Below are positions 41,546 through 49,927 of a stretch of DNA of 64,000 bases, piece by piece. Each line of letters starts with the position of its first letter. Positions within the stretch are counted from its first letter, which is position 1. Both the position numbers and the translations under genes were made by a program. Source of the stretch: Kitasatospora cinereorecta (GTDB lineage: Bacteria; Actinomycetota; Actinomycetes; Streptomycetales; Streptomycetaceae). The notes under the pieces were generated by a model. That model was not told the DNA's origin, did not search any database, and saw nothing but the letters and a program-made list of their open reading frames with translations. The stretch spans positions 23,501 through 87,500 of the forward strand of contig NZ_JAMZDX010000001.1 of NCBI RefSeq assembly GCF_024172095.1, written 5' to 3'.

Positions 41546-42391
41546 GTGGCGTCGACCCACTCGGCAGAGAGCACCGGAGCAGCCACCCAGCTGCTGGACC
41601 ACCCCGCGGAGCAGGACGCGGCCCGCCACCGGCTGCCCCGCCAGTCCAGGGGCGGCAGCCCGCTGCTCGGGGTGACCGCGATGACCGCCGCGCTCGGCGC
41701 GACCGGCTTCGCCGCCTCCACCGCCGCCCAGGCGGCCCAGCCGCCGGCCGCCCCGACCGCCCAGGTCCCCGCCGTCTCCGCGCCCGACCTCGCCACCCCT
41801 GACGAGGCGTCCGCCAGCGGACACGCCGCCGACCCCGGCCTCGCCCTCGCCGCCCGGATCCAGCAGCAGGCCGACGGTCGCAGCACCGCCGAGGACGAGC
41901 ACGCCCGACTCGCCGCCGCCCAGGAGGCCGAGGCCAAGCGCGCCGCCGCCCGGGCCGCCACCGCGGACCAGGGCCGGACCACCGACGCCCACGGCGCCAC
42001 CGCCACCCTGCCGGTCACCGACTATCGGCTCACCACCCGGTTCGCGCAGGCCGGCACCCACTGGGCCCACCTGCACACCGGCCTCGACTTCGCCGCCCGC
42101 ACCGGCACCCCGGTCACCGCCATCGGCGAGGGCACCGTCACCGCCGCCGGCTGGACCGGCCCCTACGGCTACCGGGTCATCCAGACCCTCCCCGACGGCA
42201 CCGAGCTCTGGTACTGCCACCTCGCCCGCATCACCACCCCCGCGGGCCCGGTGCGCCCCGGCACCGTCCTCGGCACCGTCGGCGCCACCGGCAGCGTCAC
42301 CGGCCCCCGGCTCCACCTCGAGGTCCGCCCCGCCGGCGGCGCGCCGGTCGACCCCCTCGCCTGGCTCCACGCCCAGGGCCTGAACCCCTGA
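41546..42391 (+). CDS. M23-family peptidoglycan endopeptidase
   Basis: This 281-residue zinc metallopeptidase cuts peptidoglycan cross-links. After a polar N-terminus comes a hydrophobic export segment (PLLGVTAMTAALGATGFAAS, with Ala-rich cleavage region), then a coiled-coil Ala/Glu/Arg stretch, then the LytM domain with HLHTGLDFAARTGTPV and GPRLHLEVRPAG (HxxxD and HxH zinc ligands). GTG at 41546 follows AAGGAG. Expression should be repressed by c-di-AMP through the riboswitch just upstream, linking wall turnover to osmotic or spore signalling. Confidence 0.92.
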   Translation: MASTHSAESTGAATQLLDHPAEQDAARHRLPRQSRGGSPLLGVTAMTAALGATGFAASTAAQAAQPPAAPTAQVPAVSAPDLATPDEASASGHAADPGLALAARIQQQADGRSTAEDEHARLAAAQEAEAKRAAARAATADQGRTTDAHGATATLPVTDYRLTTRFAQAGTHWAHLHTGLDFAARTGTPVTAIGEGTVTAAGWTGPYGYRVIQTLPDGTELWYCHLARITTPAGPVRPGTVLGTVGATGSVTGPRLHLEVRPAGGAPVDPLAWLHAQGLNP

Positions 42392-42418
42392 CCCCTGCGG
42401 GGCCGCCCGCCCCGCTTC

Positions 42419-43267
42419 TCAGTCCTCCCGCTCGGCGAGGTACGCCTCCACGTCCCCGGTCCCCGGCTCGGGCGCCAGGTCCGGGTACTCGGCCACCAGC
42501 AGCTCCGGCAGCCCCGGCACCGTCCACTCGCCGCACAGCCGCAGCGCCTCGTCCGCCACCGCCGCCTCGAACCCGTCGAAGTCCCCCGCCAGCTCCTCCG
42601 GCATCGGCAGTCCTCGCGCGGTCAGCTCGGCCAGGTTCCGGTAGCTGCGCTGCATCAGCCCCTGTTCGACCAGCCGCCGCGCCCCGTCGGTCGCCATCCC
42701 CACCAGCAGGACGCGGTCGCGGCCCCACCCGCCGTCCGGCTCCAGGCCCGCCACGGCGTCGTACGCCGCCAGCCGCTCCTCGGTCCCGAGCTCCCGGAAG
42801 CCGTCCAGCCAGCCCCGGACCGCGGCCGGATCATCCGTGTCCACGCCGTCCGCCCACAGCAGCAGCGCGTACAGCCGCGGCCAGGTCACCAGATCGGCCC
42901 GACGCAGCAGCCCGCACAGCACCTCGCCCTGCCACTCGGCCTCCTCGTGCAGCCGCTCCCAGCGCTTCGCGTTCAGCCGCCGCACGGCCCGCTGATGGTC
43001 GATCAGCAGCCGCACCGCCACCCCGTACCACTCCGGCTCCACCGTCGGCTGCACGTACAGGAAGAGCCGTTCGTACAGCAGCTGCTCCAACGCCCCGGAG
43101 GTGAGTTCCGGGTAGCCGTCGTGCAGCCGGGCACCGCCCAGTTCGAGCAGGGCGAGCACGGCCCGCAGCGCCTCCTCCGGCACCGGGTCGTGGCCCTGTT
43201 CGATCCCCCATGCGAGCAGCTCGGCGGTTCGGGTACGCGGGCTGAGCTGCAGGTCTTCGTCGTTCAC
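42419..43267 (-). CDS. Hypothetical protein (282 aa), unknown family
   Basis: This 282-residue acidic, Leu/Glu-rich soluble protein begins MNDEDLQLSPRTRTAELLAW. It appears all-helical, with repeated LLxxADLVTWPRLYALLLW-type amphipathic segments. No catalytic or binding motif can be recognised. The GTG at 43267 is chosen because coding quality falls upstream and because it leaves an 84-bp divergent promoter region with the GNAT gene. Similar hypothetical proteins are common in actinomycetes, but I cannot name a family. Confidence 0.75.
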   Translation of the reverse strand: MNDEDLQLSPRTRTAELLAWGIEQGHDPVPEEALRAVLALLELGGARLHDGYPELTSGALEQLLYERLFLYVQPTVEPEWYGVAVRLLIDHQRAVRRLNAKRWERLHEEAEWQGEVLCGLLRRADLVTWPRLYALLLWADGVDTDDPAAVRGWLDGFRELGTEERLAAYDAVAGLEPDGGWGRDRVLLVGMATDGARRLVEQGLMQRSYRNLAELTARGLPMPEELAGDFDGFEAAVADEALRLCGEWTVPGLPELLVAEYPDLAPEPGTGDVEAYLAERED

Positions 43268-43351
43268 GCACGTACCGTAACCGGTTCGCGCCGCCCGCTG
43301 CCGCTCCGCTCGCCGCCGGTCCTCCCACCTGCGGCGGTAGGGTCGGGCCGC

Positions 43352-43915
43352 ATGGAGCTCGTACGGCTGACCGGTCCTCGCCTCACCCTCCGTGAATACC
43401 GCCACACGCCGGAGGAGGTGGAGGCGCTGCACGCGGTCTTCGGCGACCCGGTGGCGGCCCGCTACCTGCCGTTCGAACCGCGCGACGCGGACGAGTGCGC
43501 CGACCAGATCGCGTACTACCTGGAGGAGGCGGAGCGGGAGCCGCGCACCTACTACCGGCTCGCCGTGGTTCGCACCACCGACGGCGAGGACGGGACACCG
43601 ATCGGCCAGGCCGCCTTCACCCGGGACGGGGAGACCGCCGCCTTCGTCGGCTACGCGCTGCGCCGGGACGTCTGGGGCCGGGGGTACGCGGGGGAGATCA
43701 CCGCGCTGCTCTGCGAGTTCGGCTTCGGGAAGCTCGGACTGCACCGGCTGGAGGCCCGGATCGATCCGGACAACACCGCCTCCGCCCGGGTGGTGACCCG
43801 GGCCGGCTTCGAGCTGGAGGGACGGATCCGGCACGAGCTGCAGGTCGGCGGCGAGTGGCGGGACTCGCTGCAGTACTCGCTGCTCGAACCGGAGTGGCGG
43901 GCCGCCGAGGGCTGA
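43352..43915 (+). CDS. GNAT-family N-acetyltransferase
   Basis: This 187-residue acetyltransferase is of the RimJ/RimL type, which modifies an amino group with acetyl-CoA. Its order is typical: RLTGPRLTLREY at the N-terminus, the strand VGYALRRDVWGRGYAGEIT (acetyl-CoA loop GRGYAG), LGLHRLEARIDPDNTASARV, and GFELEGRIRHELQVGGEWRD. The target protein or metabolite is unknown. ATG at 43352. Confidence 0.92.
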   Translation: MELVRLTGPRLTLREYRHTPEEVEALHAVFGDPVAARYLPFEPRDADECADQIAYYLEEAEREPRTYYRLAVVRTTDGEDGTPIGQAAFTRDGETAAFVGYALRRDVWGRGYAGEITALLCEFGFGKLGLHRLEARIDPDNTASARVVTRAGFELEGRIRHELQVGGEWRDSLQYSLLEPEWRAAEG

Positions 43916-44046
43916 ACCGGGCCTGCGCACCCGTACGGGGGTGGGGACAACCCCACCCCGAAGTCGGCAGCAGGCGTCATTCCGCCGCCCCCGGCCGGTC
44001 CGGCACCTTGGACACCGTGAGCAGTCACGAGACCGAGGGGACCGAG

Positions 44047-44772
44047 ATGACCGAGATGACCGCCAGCACGCTGCACTCCGCGCACTCCGCCGACACCTTC
44101 CACACCCGTCCGCCCGCCGCCCGGCGCCCGTCCTTCTGGCTGGCGCCCTTCGCCCCGGCCACCTACCGCGAGATCGGGTACACCCTCACCTCGCTGCCGA
44201 CGGCCGTGTTCGGGTTCTCGGTGATGATCACCCTCTTCTGCACCGGCGCCGGCCTGACGGTCACCGTCCTCGGCCTGCCCGTGCTGGCCCTGATGCTCAC
44301 CACCGCCCGCGGCCTCGGCGCCTTCGAACGCGGGCGGGCCCGCACCCTGCTCGACACCGACGTCCCCGGACCCCGTCCCGTCAGCCCCACCCGCACCGGC
44401 ATCTGGGGCGCCATCACCGCCCGCCTCGCCGACGCCGCCGGCTGGAAGGCCGCGCTCTACCAGGTGATCATGTTCCCCTGGGCGGTGCTGTCCTTCTGCC
44501 TCTCCGTCACGTTCCTGCTGACCGGCTGGGTGTACGCGCTCTACCCGCTCTACCACTGGGTGTTCGCCCGCTTCACCCCCTGGCCCGGGTACCGAGTCTT
44601 CGACTACACCGACAGCTCCGGCGTCCAGCACGACTACTACATCACCAGGCCCTGGCAGATCACGGGCATCTCCCTGGTCGGACTGATCCTCGTCTTCCTC
44701 ACTCCTCAGATCGTCCGCGGCCTCACCAACGTCCACCGCCTCGCCATCCGCGGCCTGCTCTCCACCCGCTGA
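44047..44772 (+). CDS. Sensor-domain (PF13796-like) membrane protein
   Basis: This 241-residue protein is built of the four-helix 'Sensor' domain normally fused to actinobacterial histidine kinases. It shows TYREIGYTLTSLPTAVFGFSV, LTVTVLGLPVLALMLTTARGLGAFERGR, two more helices around WAVLSFCLSVTFLLTGWVYAL, and a C-terminal membrane anchor. No kinase domain follows, so it is a stand-alone sensor or a membrane protein of unknown function. ATG at 44047 has GAGGGG five bases upstream; GTG at 44017 is possible. Confidence 0.82.
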   Translation: MTEMTASTLHSAHSADTFHTRPPAARRPSFWLAPFAPATYREIGYTLTSLPTAVFGFSVMITLFCTGAGLTVTVLGLPVLALMLTTARGLGAFERGRARTLLDTDVPGPRPVSPTRTGIWGAITARLADAAGWKAALYQVIMFPWAVLSFCLSVTFLLTGWVYALYPLYHWVFARFTPWPGYRVFDYTDSSGVQHDYYITRPWQITGISLVGLILVFLTPQIVRGLTNVHRLAIRGLLSTR

Positions 44773-44862
44773 CCCGACCCTCCCCCGCCGCTCCCGGCAG
44801 CGTGCGGGCCCTGACCACCCGTGATCCGATGGAGGCGTCCCGCGAGCCGCCCGAGGAGCGCG

Positions 44863-45702
44863 ATGAGCCACCCGCCGACGCTGATCACGTCCCGCCCGCT
44901 GGACGAGTACTGCCGCCTCTTCGGTCTCACCCGCAGCAGCCTCGGGACCCTCCCGGGCCCGGTCCTCGACTGCCCGGGCGGCGCCGCAGGGCTGGTCGCC
45001 GAAGCCCGCGCCCTCGGCTGCCAGGTGATCGCCGCCGACCCGCTGTACGCCCTGCCCGCCCCCGACCGCACCGCCCTCGCCCGCGCCGGCCGGGCCGCCA
45101 TCGCCACCGCCGCCGGTACCGACCCCGGGCGCTACCTCCCGGGGGGCCACGCCCACCGCCCGGAGAAGTACCTCCGCAGCTGGGACCGCGCCCACCGCCT
45201 GTTCGCCGCCGACTCCGCCGCCCACCCGGACCGCTACATCGCCGCCGCGCTGCCCCGGCTCCCCTTCGCCGAAGGTACGTTCGCGCTGACCCTCAGCTCC
45301 TACCTGCTGTTCGCCTACCCGGAGCTGTTCGCCGCCGACGACCAGCTCGCCGCCCTGCTCGAACTCGTCCGGGTCACCGCCCCGGAGGGCGAGGTGCGCG
45401 TCCACCCCCTGTACGACGGCAGCGGCCGCCGCTGCCCCCACCTGCCGGAGCTCCGCGCCACCCTGGGGGCCCACCGGATCTCCACCGAGATACGCCGGGT
45501 CGCCCCGTCCGACCGCGCCGGGCGCCCCCACCGCATCCTGATCCTCCGCGCCGTCAACCGCCGCAGCAGCCGGCTCCGCACCCCGGCCGGCATCCATCTG
45601 ACCACCGCGCAGCCCACCCGCCGTACGGACGCCCGGGCCCTCGGTCCTCAGCCCTCGACCCGCGCCGTCGGCACGTCCACGGCCGACGCCCCGACGCCTT
45701 GA
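44863..45702 (+). CDS. Class I SAM-dependent methyltransferase-like protein
   Basis: This 279-residue Rossmann-fold protein has a methyltransferase motif I, VLDCPGGAAGLVAEARALGC (glycine-rich), followed by the acidic VIAADP end of strand 2. Later, LPRLPFAEGTFALTLSSYLLFAYPELF matches motifs II/III and the LLELVRVTAPEGEVRVHPL region. The last 40 residues are Arg/Thr-rich and poorly ordered, and overlap the convergent membrane-protein gene by 55 bp. The substrate is unknown. ATG at 44863 has GAGGAG upstream. Confidence 0.75.
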   Translation: MSHPPTLITSRPLDEYCRLFGLTRSSLGTLPGPVLDCPGGAAGLVAEARALGCQVIAADPLYALPAPDRTALARAGRAAIATAAGTDPGRYLPGGHAHRPEKYLRSWDRAHRLFAADSAAHPDRYIAAALPRLPFAEGTFALTLSSYLLFAYPELFAADDQLAALLELVRVTAPEGEVRVHPLYDGSGRRCPHLPELRATLGAHRISTEIRRVAPSDRAGRPHRILILRAVNRRSSRLRTPAGIHLTTAQPTRRTDARALGPQPSTRAVGTSTADAPTP

Positions 45703-46673
45703 GCCCCGCCGCCTGGCGTCCCCGCGCCCGGACCCCCCGGCTGCCGGCCCCCCGCCTCCGGCAGCCGCTTCAGGACCTCCTCCGCCACCACCCGCCGCCG
45801 CGAGTACGGCGGCACGGTCCGGCTGTTGCGCAGCTTGTACGCGACGGCGTCCCGCAGCGTGGCCCGGTCGGTGTCGGTCATCCCGGGAGCCGTGGCGAGT
45901 TCGCGGGCGGCGAGCAGTGCCTGCAGCAGCTCGAACGGCGACAGGTGCCGGTCGATGGCCTTGACGATCAGATCCAGGTGACGCGGATCGGGTGCGCCCT
46001 GCATCAGCGCCAGCGCCTGGACCCGCAGCCCTTCGACCCCCGTATCGAACAGCTCCCGCACCTGCTCCGGCCGGAACCCGAGCGAGCCGGCTGAGATCAC
46101 CGTCTGGGCGACCGAGTCGGCCAGGGTCTGCCGGTCCGCCGAGGACAGGGCCCGCGCCAGCAGCAGCCGGGTGAGCAGCCAGCCCGCCACGAAGCCCAGC
46201 ACCGTGAAGTACACCGCCAGCGCGGCGGCGAAGCCGGCCGCTCCCGCCCGCCCGCCGGGGCCGCCGACCGGATCGCCGCCGACCACGGGCGCCAGCCAGT
46301 CGCCGAGTTCCCGCAGACGCCTGGGCAGGGTGCCGATCTGGGTGAGACCGGCGCCGAGCAGGATCTTGGTCAGCCAGTCGGAGACCTGTTCGAGGTTGGT
46401 GTTGGGCGCGTAACTGGCGGTCGAGGTGGCGCCCTGGTCGGCGGGGTGCGCGGCCGCCCCACTGGTCAGCAGCCGCGGGATGCCGAACAGGAAGCCGAGC
46501 AGTCCACCCGCCACGGTGAAGGTCGCGGCGACCACCAGTCCGCCGCCGAGCGATGCCGCCCAGTGCGGGCTCGCGGCCGCGTACAGGACCAGTCCGAGCA
46601 GCCCGGCCCCCACCACTGCGCCCAGCCCGAGCTTCACCGCCGGGGCGGGTTCACCACCGCGTTCCAGTTCCAC
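45648..46673 (-). CDS. Membrane protein of unknown function
   Basis: This 341-residue protein has two N-terminal membrane helices (KLGLGAVVGAGLLGLVLYAA and VVAATFTVAGGLLGFLFGIPR), a cytosolic loop with NTNLEQVSDWLTKILLGAGL, a third segment (AALAVYFTVLGFVAGWLLTRL), and a helical C-terminal domain with DAVAYKLRNSRTVPPY. No family is recognised. GTG at 46673 is used because GGGGGAGG lies about six bases upstream. About 250 bp upstream lies a short leader ORF with a very strong ribosome-binding site on the same strand. Confidence 0.72.
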   Translation of the reverse strand: MELERGGEPAPAVKLGLGAVVGAGLLGLVLYAAASPHWAASLGGGLVVAATFTVAGGLLGFLFGIPRLLTSGAAAHPADQGATSTASYAPNTNLEQVSDWLTKILLGAGLTQIGTLPRRLRELGDWLAPVVGGDPVGGPGGRAGAAGFAAALAVYFTVLGFVAGWLLTRLLLARALSSADRQTLADSVAQTVISAGSLGFRPEQVRELFDTGVEGLRVQALALMQGAPDPRHLDLIVKAIDRHLSPFELLQALLAARELATAPGMTDTDRATLRDAVAYKLRNSRTVPPYSRRRVVAEEVLKRLPEAGGRQPGGPGAGTPGGGAQGVGASAVDVPTARVEG

Positions 46674-46921
46674 CGACTGCCTCCCCCTGCCATCGTGGTC
46701 GGCGTCGACTGTACCGATGGTCCGCAGCGTCCACTGTCCGCCCGCGTTCCGGGCGCGGACATGCAGACGGCCCGTGGGCTGCTTCCTCGTGCCGGACCCG
46801 GATCGGGTCGGCGACCGAGGCACCGGGGATGTACCGGTGAGCTCACGGGCCGGGTGACTGCTTGGATTTTCGCCTCCGCCGGAGACCTTGACGGCCTCTC
46901 CCCGCGCAGGCAGGGGCGGCT

Positions 46922-46960
46922 CTAGCGAGCAGCCACCTCACGCATCCTGATGGAACTCAA
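46922..46960 (-). CDS. 12-codon leader ORF with extended Shine-Dalgarno
   Basis: On the minus strand, GAAAGGAGGTGATCC (46965-46979) is a 15-base perfect complement of the 16S rRNA 3' tail. A TTG ten bases after its GGAGG opens a 12-codon frame encoding MSSIRMREVAAR, then TAG. A plausible promoter lies at 46991-47020 and GC-rich hairpins follow (46840-46920). The peptide contains an Arg-Met-Arg triplet. It looks like a translated attenuator for the membrane-protein gene at 46673, but no known leader class is recognised. Confidence 0.4.
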   Translation of the reverse strand: MSSIRMREVAAR

Positions 46961-46990
46961 CTCAGGATCACCTCCTTTCAGTGTGCCGCC

Positions 46991-47020
46991 ACCATAGGCA
47001 GGCCATCCGTCCGGAGGCAA
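46991..47020 (-). promoter_or_regulatory. Promoter of the leader ORF
   Basis: Minus-strand TTGCCT (47015-47020) and TATGGT (46991-46996) are 18 bp apart and would start a transcript a few bases before the extended Shine-Dalgarno. Confidence 0.5.
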
Positions 47021-47043
47021 CGGATTTATCGGTCGGAAAAGGC

Positions 47044-47075
47044 CGAAGGCCCGGAGGCGAGCCTCCGGGCCTTCG
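47044..47075 (-). terminator. Terminator of initiator tRNA
   Basis: A 14-bp near-perfect stem (GAAGGCCCGGAGGC and its complement) lies 11 bp after the tRNA 3' end, with CCTTTTCC beyond it on the minus strand. Confidence 0.8.
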
Positions 47076-47085
47076 TGCTACTGAG

Positions 47086-47159
47086 TAGCGGGGACAGGAT
47101 TTGAACCTGCGACCTCTGGGTTATGAGCCCAGCGAGCTACCGAGCTGCTCCACCCCGCG
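47086..47159 (-). tRNA. Initiator tRNA-fMet(CAT)
   Basis: The minus-strand cloverleaf starts CGCGGGG and has anticodon loop CTCATAA within a GGG/CCC anticodon stem (three consecutive G-C pairs). The first acceptor position is not a Watson-Crick pair (C opposite T). Both traits mark an initiator tRNA. Confidence 0.95.
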
Positions 47160-47276
47160 TCGGTGAACCCAACACTACGTGAGTCTCGCCTGGAAGGGAA
47201 ATCCATATCCGATTCGGCCCCGGATCAGCCCCAGAGCGAGTCGCCGGACGGTCCTCCGGCAGGGCATCCGCCCTGG

Positions 47277-48833
47277 TCAGCCGTGCCCCGTGACGGACCG
47301 GGGGGACTGTCGGCCGCGCCGGGTCTGGGCCCAGACCGAAAAGCAGACCAGCACCGCGAAGGCGGGGACCATCAGCAGTCCGTACACCAGCAGGAAGCCG
47401 TCGGTGCCGAGTCCGGCGGCCGCGTTCCAGGTGCCGTGCAGGGCCATCGCCAGCAGAAGTCCGACGGGTGCGGCGAACCGGGCCAGCCAGCGGCGGCCGG
47501 TGGTGAGCGATATGGCGATGCCGAGTCCGGTCAGAGCTGTGAACAGTGGGTGTGCGAAGGGGGAGAGCAGGCCGCGCAGGACGAAGGTGTGCACCGTCCC
47601 GTCGAAGTCGCGCAGGCTGGGGGCCTGGCCGAGGCCGATCGAGTCCAGCCGGGCCTGCTGGTCGGCGGTGAAGGCGCGGCCGAGGTAGAGGGCGTTCTCG
47701 GTGAACGCGAACCCGCTCGCGGTGACCCCGCCGAGCACCGTACCGGCGGCCAGGGTGCGCGGGCTGGACCTCGCCCGCTGCCGACCGCGCGGCGCCGGCC
47801 GGAAGTACGGCTGCGGCCGGACCCGGGACCGTACCGGCCGTCCCTCGCCGCGTCCCCGGGATCCCCGTCGCAGCCAGGGCAGCCGCCCGGTCAGCCGGAC
47901 CCGCCCGACCAGACCGGTCCCACCAGGACCAGTGGTCCGGGCAGCCCGGCTTACCCGACCCGGGCGGCCGGCCCGCGCCGGGGCGTCGCCGTCGCCGCCC
48001 GCCGACGGCCCCGGCCGGTCGTCGGCGGTCCGGTTGACCATCCCGCAGGGCCGGTCGCCGCGGCAGCGCAGCCGCAGCTGCCGCCGGAAGGGCAGCAGCA
48101 GCATCAGCAGGGCGCACGCCTTGGCGGTCTCCTCGATCAGTGGCGTGGCGAACTCGGCGCCCAGCGTCTCGCCGCGGGCGCTGCCCTGGTGGGCGATGAG
48201 GAAGTCGCTGGCCCAGCCGTTCGCCATGATCGCCACCGTGGTGGCGGCGCAGGCGCCCCACGCCAGGCAGAAGAGTGTGTGCCGGAGCGGTACCCGGGCG
48301 GTCTGGTTCAGCCAGGCCAGCGAGCCGAGGACGAAGGGCAGCGGGAGCAGGGCGAGGCCCATGCCGACCAGCAGGCCGACCGTGCCGGTCTGCCGCTGCA
48401 CCAGGTGCAGGATCAGCACCCCGCAGCCCGCCAGTGCGAACGCCGCCAGCGCGGAGGAGAGCGCGGGCCGCCGCATCGAGGCGACCCGTCGACCCAAGCG
48501 ACCCAAGCGGGCCAGCCGCCCCGAGCCCAGCCGCTCCGAGGTCAGCAGCCCCGAGCCCGGCCGCCCGGAATCACGCCGCCCGGAATCCGGGCGGTCCGAG
48601 CCCCGTCGGCCCGCGGCGCCGAGACGGCGCCCCAGCGGCCCCGGACGGGACCGGCCGTGCGGTGGGCGGCCCGAGTCGGTGGGCGGGTGCTCGGGCAGCA
48701 GTCGAGGAGCGCGGCGCGCCCGAGGCCCCGGGATGGTGCGGGTGCCGGTGGGGAGCGCCGTCGCTTCCGCCGCGGTTGCAGCGGGCCCAGCAGGCGCCCC
48801 GATGGGTGCGCTGCCGCCGTACGGGCTGCTCAC
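47277..48833 (-). CDS. PrsW-family intramembrane metalloprotease with inserted loop
   Basis: This multi-spanning protein of about 518 residues is of the PrsW/CPBP-related group. Visible motifs are PLIEETAKA (EExxK), GFAFTENALYLG, FAHPLFTALTGLGIA and HGTWNAAAG, the presumed zinc-binding set spread over several helices. An Arg/Gly/Pro-rich stretch of about 110 residues separates the EExxK helix from the next motif, which is longer than usual. The N-terminal 120 residues are low-complexity, with SGRPGSG-like repeats. The start is uncertain: GTG at 48833 (VSSPYGGSAP) is preferred, and ATG at 48476 would begin at the first membrane helix. Confidence 0.8.
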   Translation of the reverse strand: MSSPYGGSAPIGAPAGPAATAAEATALPTGTRTIPGPRARRAPRLLPEHPPTDSGRPPHGRSRPGPLGRRLGAAGRRGSDRPDSGRRDSGRPGSGLLTSERLGSGRLARLGRLGRRVASMRRPALSSALAAFALAGCGVLILHLVQRQTGTVGLLVGMGLALLPLPFVLGSLAWLNQTARVPLRHTLFCLAWGACAATTVAIMANGWASDFLIAHQGSARGETLGAEFATPLIEETAKACALLMLLLPFRRQLRLRCRGDRPCGMVNRTADDRPGPSAGGDGDAPARAGRPGRVSRAARTTGPGGTGLVGRVRLTGRLPWLRRGSRGRGEGRPVRSRVRPQPYFRPAPRGRQRARSSPRTLAAGTVLGGVTASGFAFTENALYLGRAFTADQQARLDSIGLGQAPSLRDFDGTVHTFVLRGLLSPFAHPLFTALTGLGIAISLTTGRRWLARFAAPVGLLLAMALHGTWNAAAGLGTDGFLLVYGLLMVPAFAVLVCFSVWAQTRRGRQSPRSVTGHG

Positions 48834-48986
48834 CCGCAGAAGCGTAGGCGACGCACCCGGTTCCGGGGGAGGCCTCGCGACAGTACGCACCCGGAGGGGT
48901 GCTCAGCGTGATAATGCGCCCTCCGCGTCGGGCACCCGCCGGGCCGGGCGGCGGATCCGCCGCCCGGTGCTTCCCGGTGCGGGGGC

Positions 48987-49817
48987 TCAGCGGCGGCGGA
49001 ACAGCAGGTCGTGCACCACGTGGCCCTTGGCCAGGCCGGCCCGCTCGAACTTGGTCATCGGACGCCAGTCGGGCCGCGGCGCGTACCCGGGGACGCTGCC
49101 CGCCGGGTGCTCGGACGGCTCCAGCCAGTGCGAACCGTCACCCTCGGGGTGGAGGTTCTCCAGCTCCGGGCGGCCCGCCAGGACCTCGGCCATCTGCTCG
49201 GCGTACGGCTCCCAGTCGGTCGCGCAGTGCACCAGCGCGCCCGGCGCCAGCCGGGGCAGCACCAGGTCGAGGAAGGAGTCCTGGATCAGGCGGCGCTTGT
49301 GGTGCTTGGGCTTCGGCCACGGGTCCGGGAAGTACACCCGCAGGCCGGCGAGCGAGGCGTCGGCCAGCATGTCGCGGAGCAGGATGATCGCGTCGCCGGC
49401 GGCGAGGCGGACGTTCTCCGAGCCGTCCCGCTCCAGGAACTGCAGCAGGTTGCCGTGGCCGGGGGTGTGCACGTCGGCGGCGAGGATGCCCATGGCCGGG
49501 TCGGCGGCGGCCATCGAGGCCGTGGTGTCGCCCATGCCGAAGCCGATCTCCAGCGTCACCGGCAGACCGCCGAACAGCTGCGGGAGGTCGAGCGGGGTGC
49601 CGTCGATCGCCAGGCCGTACCGCTCCCAGCTCCGGTCGAGCGCACCGGCCTGGGCCTTGGTCATCCGGCCGCGGCGCGGCTGGAAGGTGCGGATGCGGCG
49701 CTCGCGGTGCTGTTCCTCGGTGGCCTTGTGCGGGTACATCGGCGCGGGGAACGCCGCCGGGGCGGCGGAGAGCCGGGCGGACGGGGGCAGCTGGGAGGAC
49801 GGGGCAGAGGCAGTCAC
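48987..49817 (-). CDS. trmB: tRNA (guanine(46)-N(7))-methyltransferase
   Basis: This 276-residue SAM-dependent TrmB makes m7G46 in the variable loop of tRNA. It has the SAM-binding motif VTLEIGFGMGDTT, ADVHTPGHGNLL, and the family signature VYFPDPWPKPKHHKRRL, followed by the C-terminal TKFERAGLAKGHVVHDLLF. The first 45 residues are an Ala/Ser/Pro-rich extension with RTFQPRRGRMTKAQ, typical of actinobacterial TrmB. GTG start at 49817. Confidence 0.95.
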   Translation of the reverse strand: MTASAPSSQLPPSARLSAAPAAFPAPMYPHKATEEQHRERRIRTFQPRRGRMTKAQAGALDRSWERYGLAIDGTPLDLPQLFGGLPVTLEIGFGMGDTTASMAAADPAMGILAADVHTPGHGNLLQFLERDGSENVRLAAGDAIILLRDMLADASLAGLRVYFPDPWPKPKHHKRRLIQDSFLDLVLPRLAPGALVHCATDWEPYAEQMAEVLAGRPELENLHPEGDGSHWLEPSEHPAGSVPGYAPRPDWRPMTKFERAGLAKGHVVHDLLFRRR

Positions 49818-49927
49818 AATCGCACCAGTCTACGGGCGCCCCCGGGACGCCGGACCGGCGCGTGACGCATTCCTCACCACCACCGCCGAGCCCCCACGCA
49901 GAGCCGGCCCAGCCTCAACCACCCGCG

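Noticed and set aside
46965..46979. A 16S rRNA 3'-end fragment (GGATCACCTCCTTTC on the plus strand)
   Set aside because: Similarity to 16S rRNA does not extend beyond the 15 bases. On the minus strand it is a full-length Shine-Dalgarno sequence before a short ORF.
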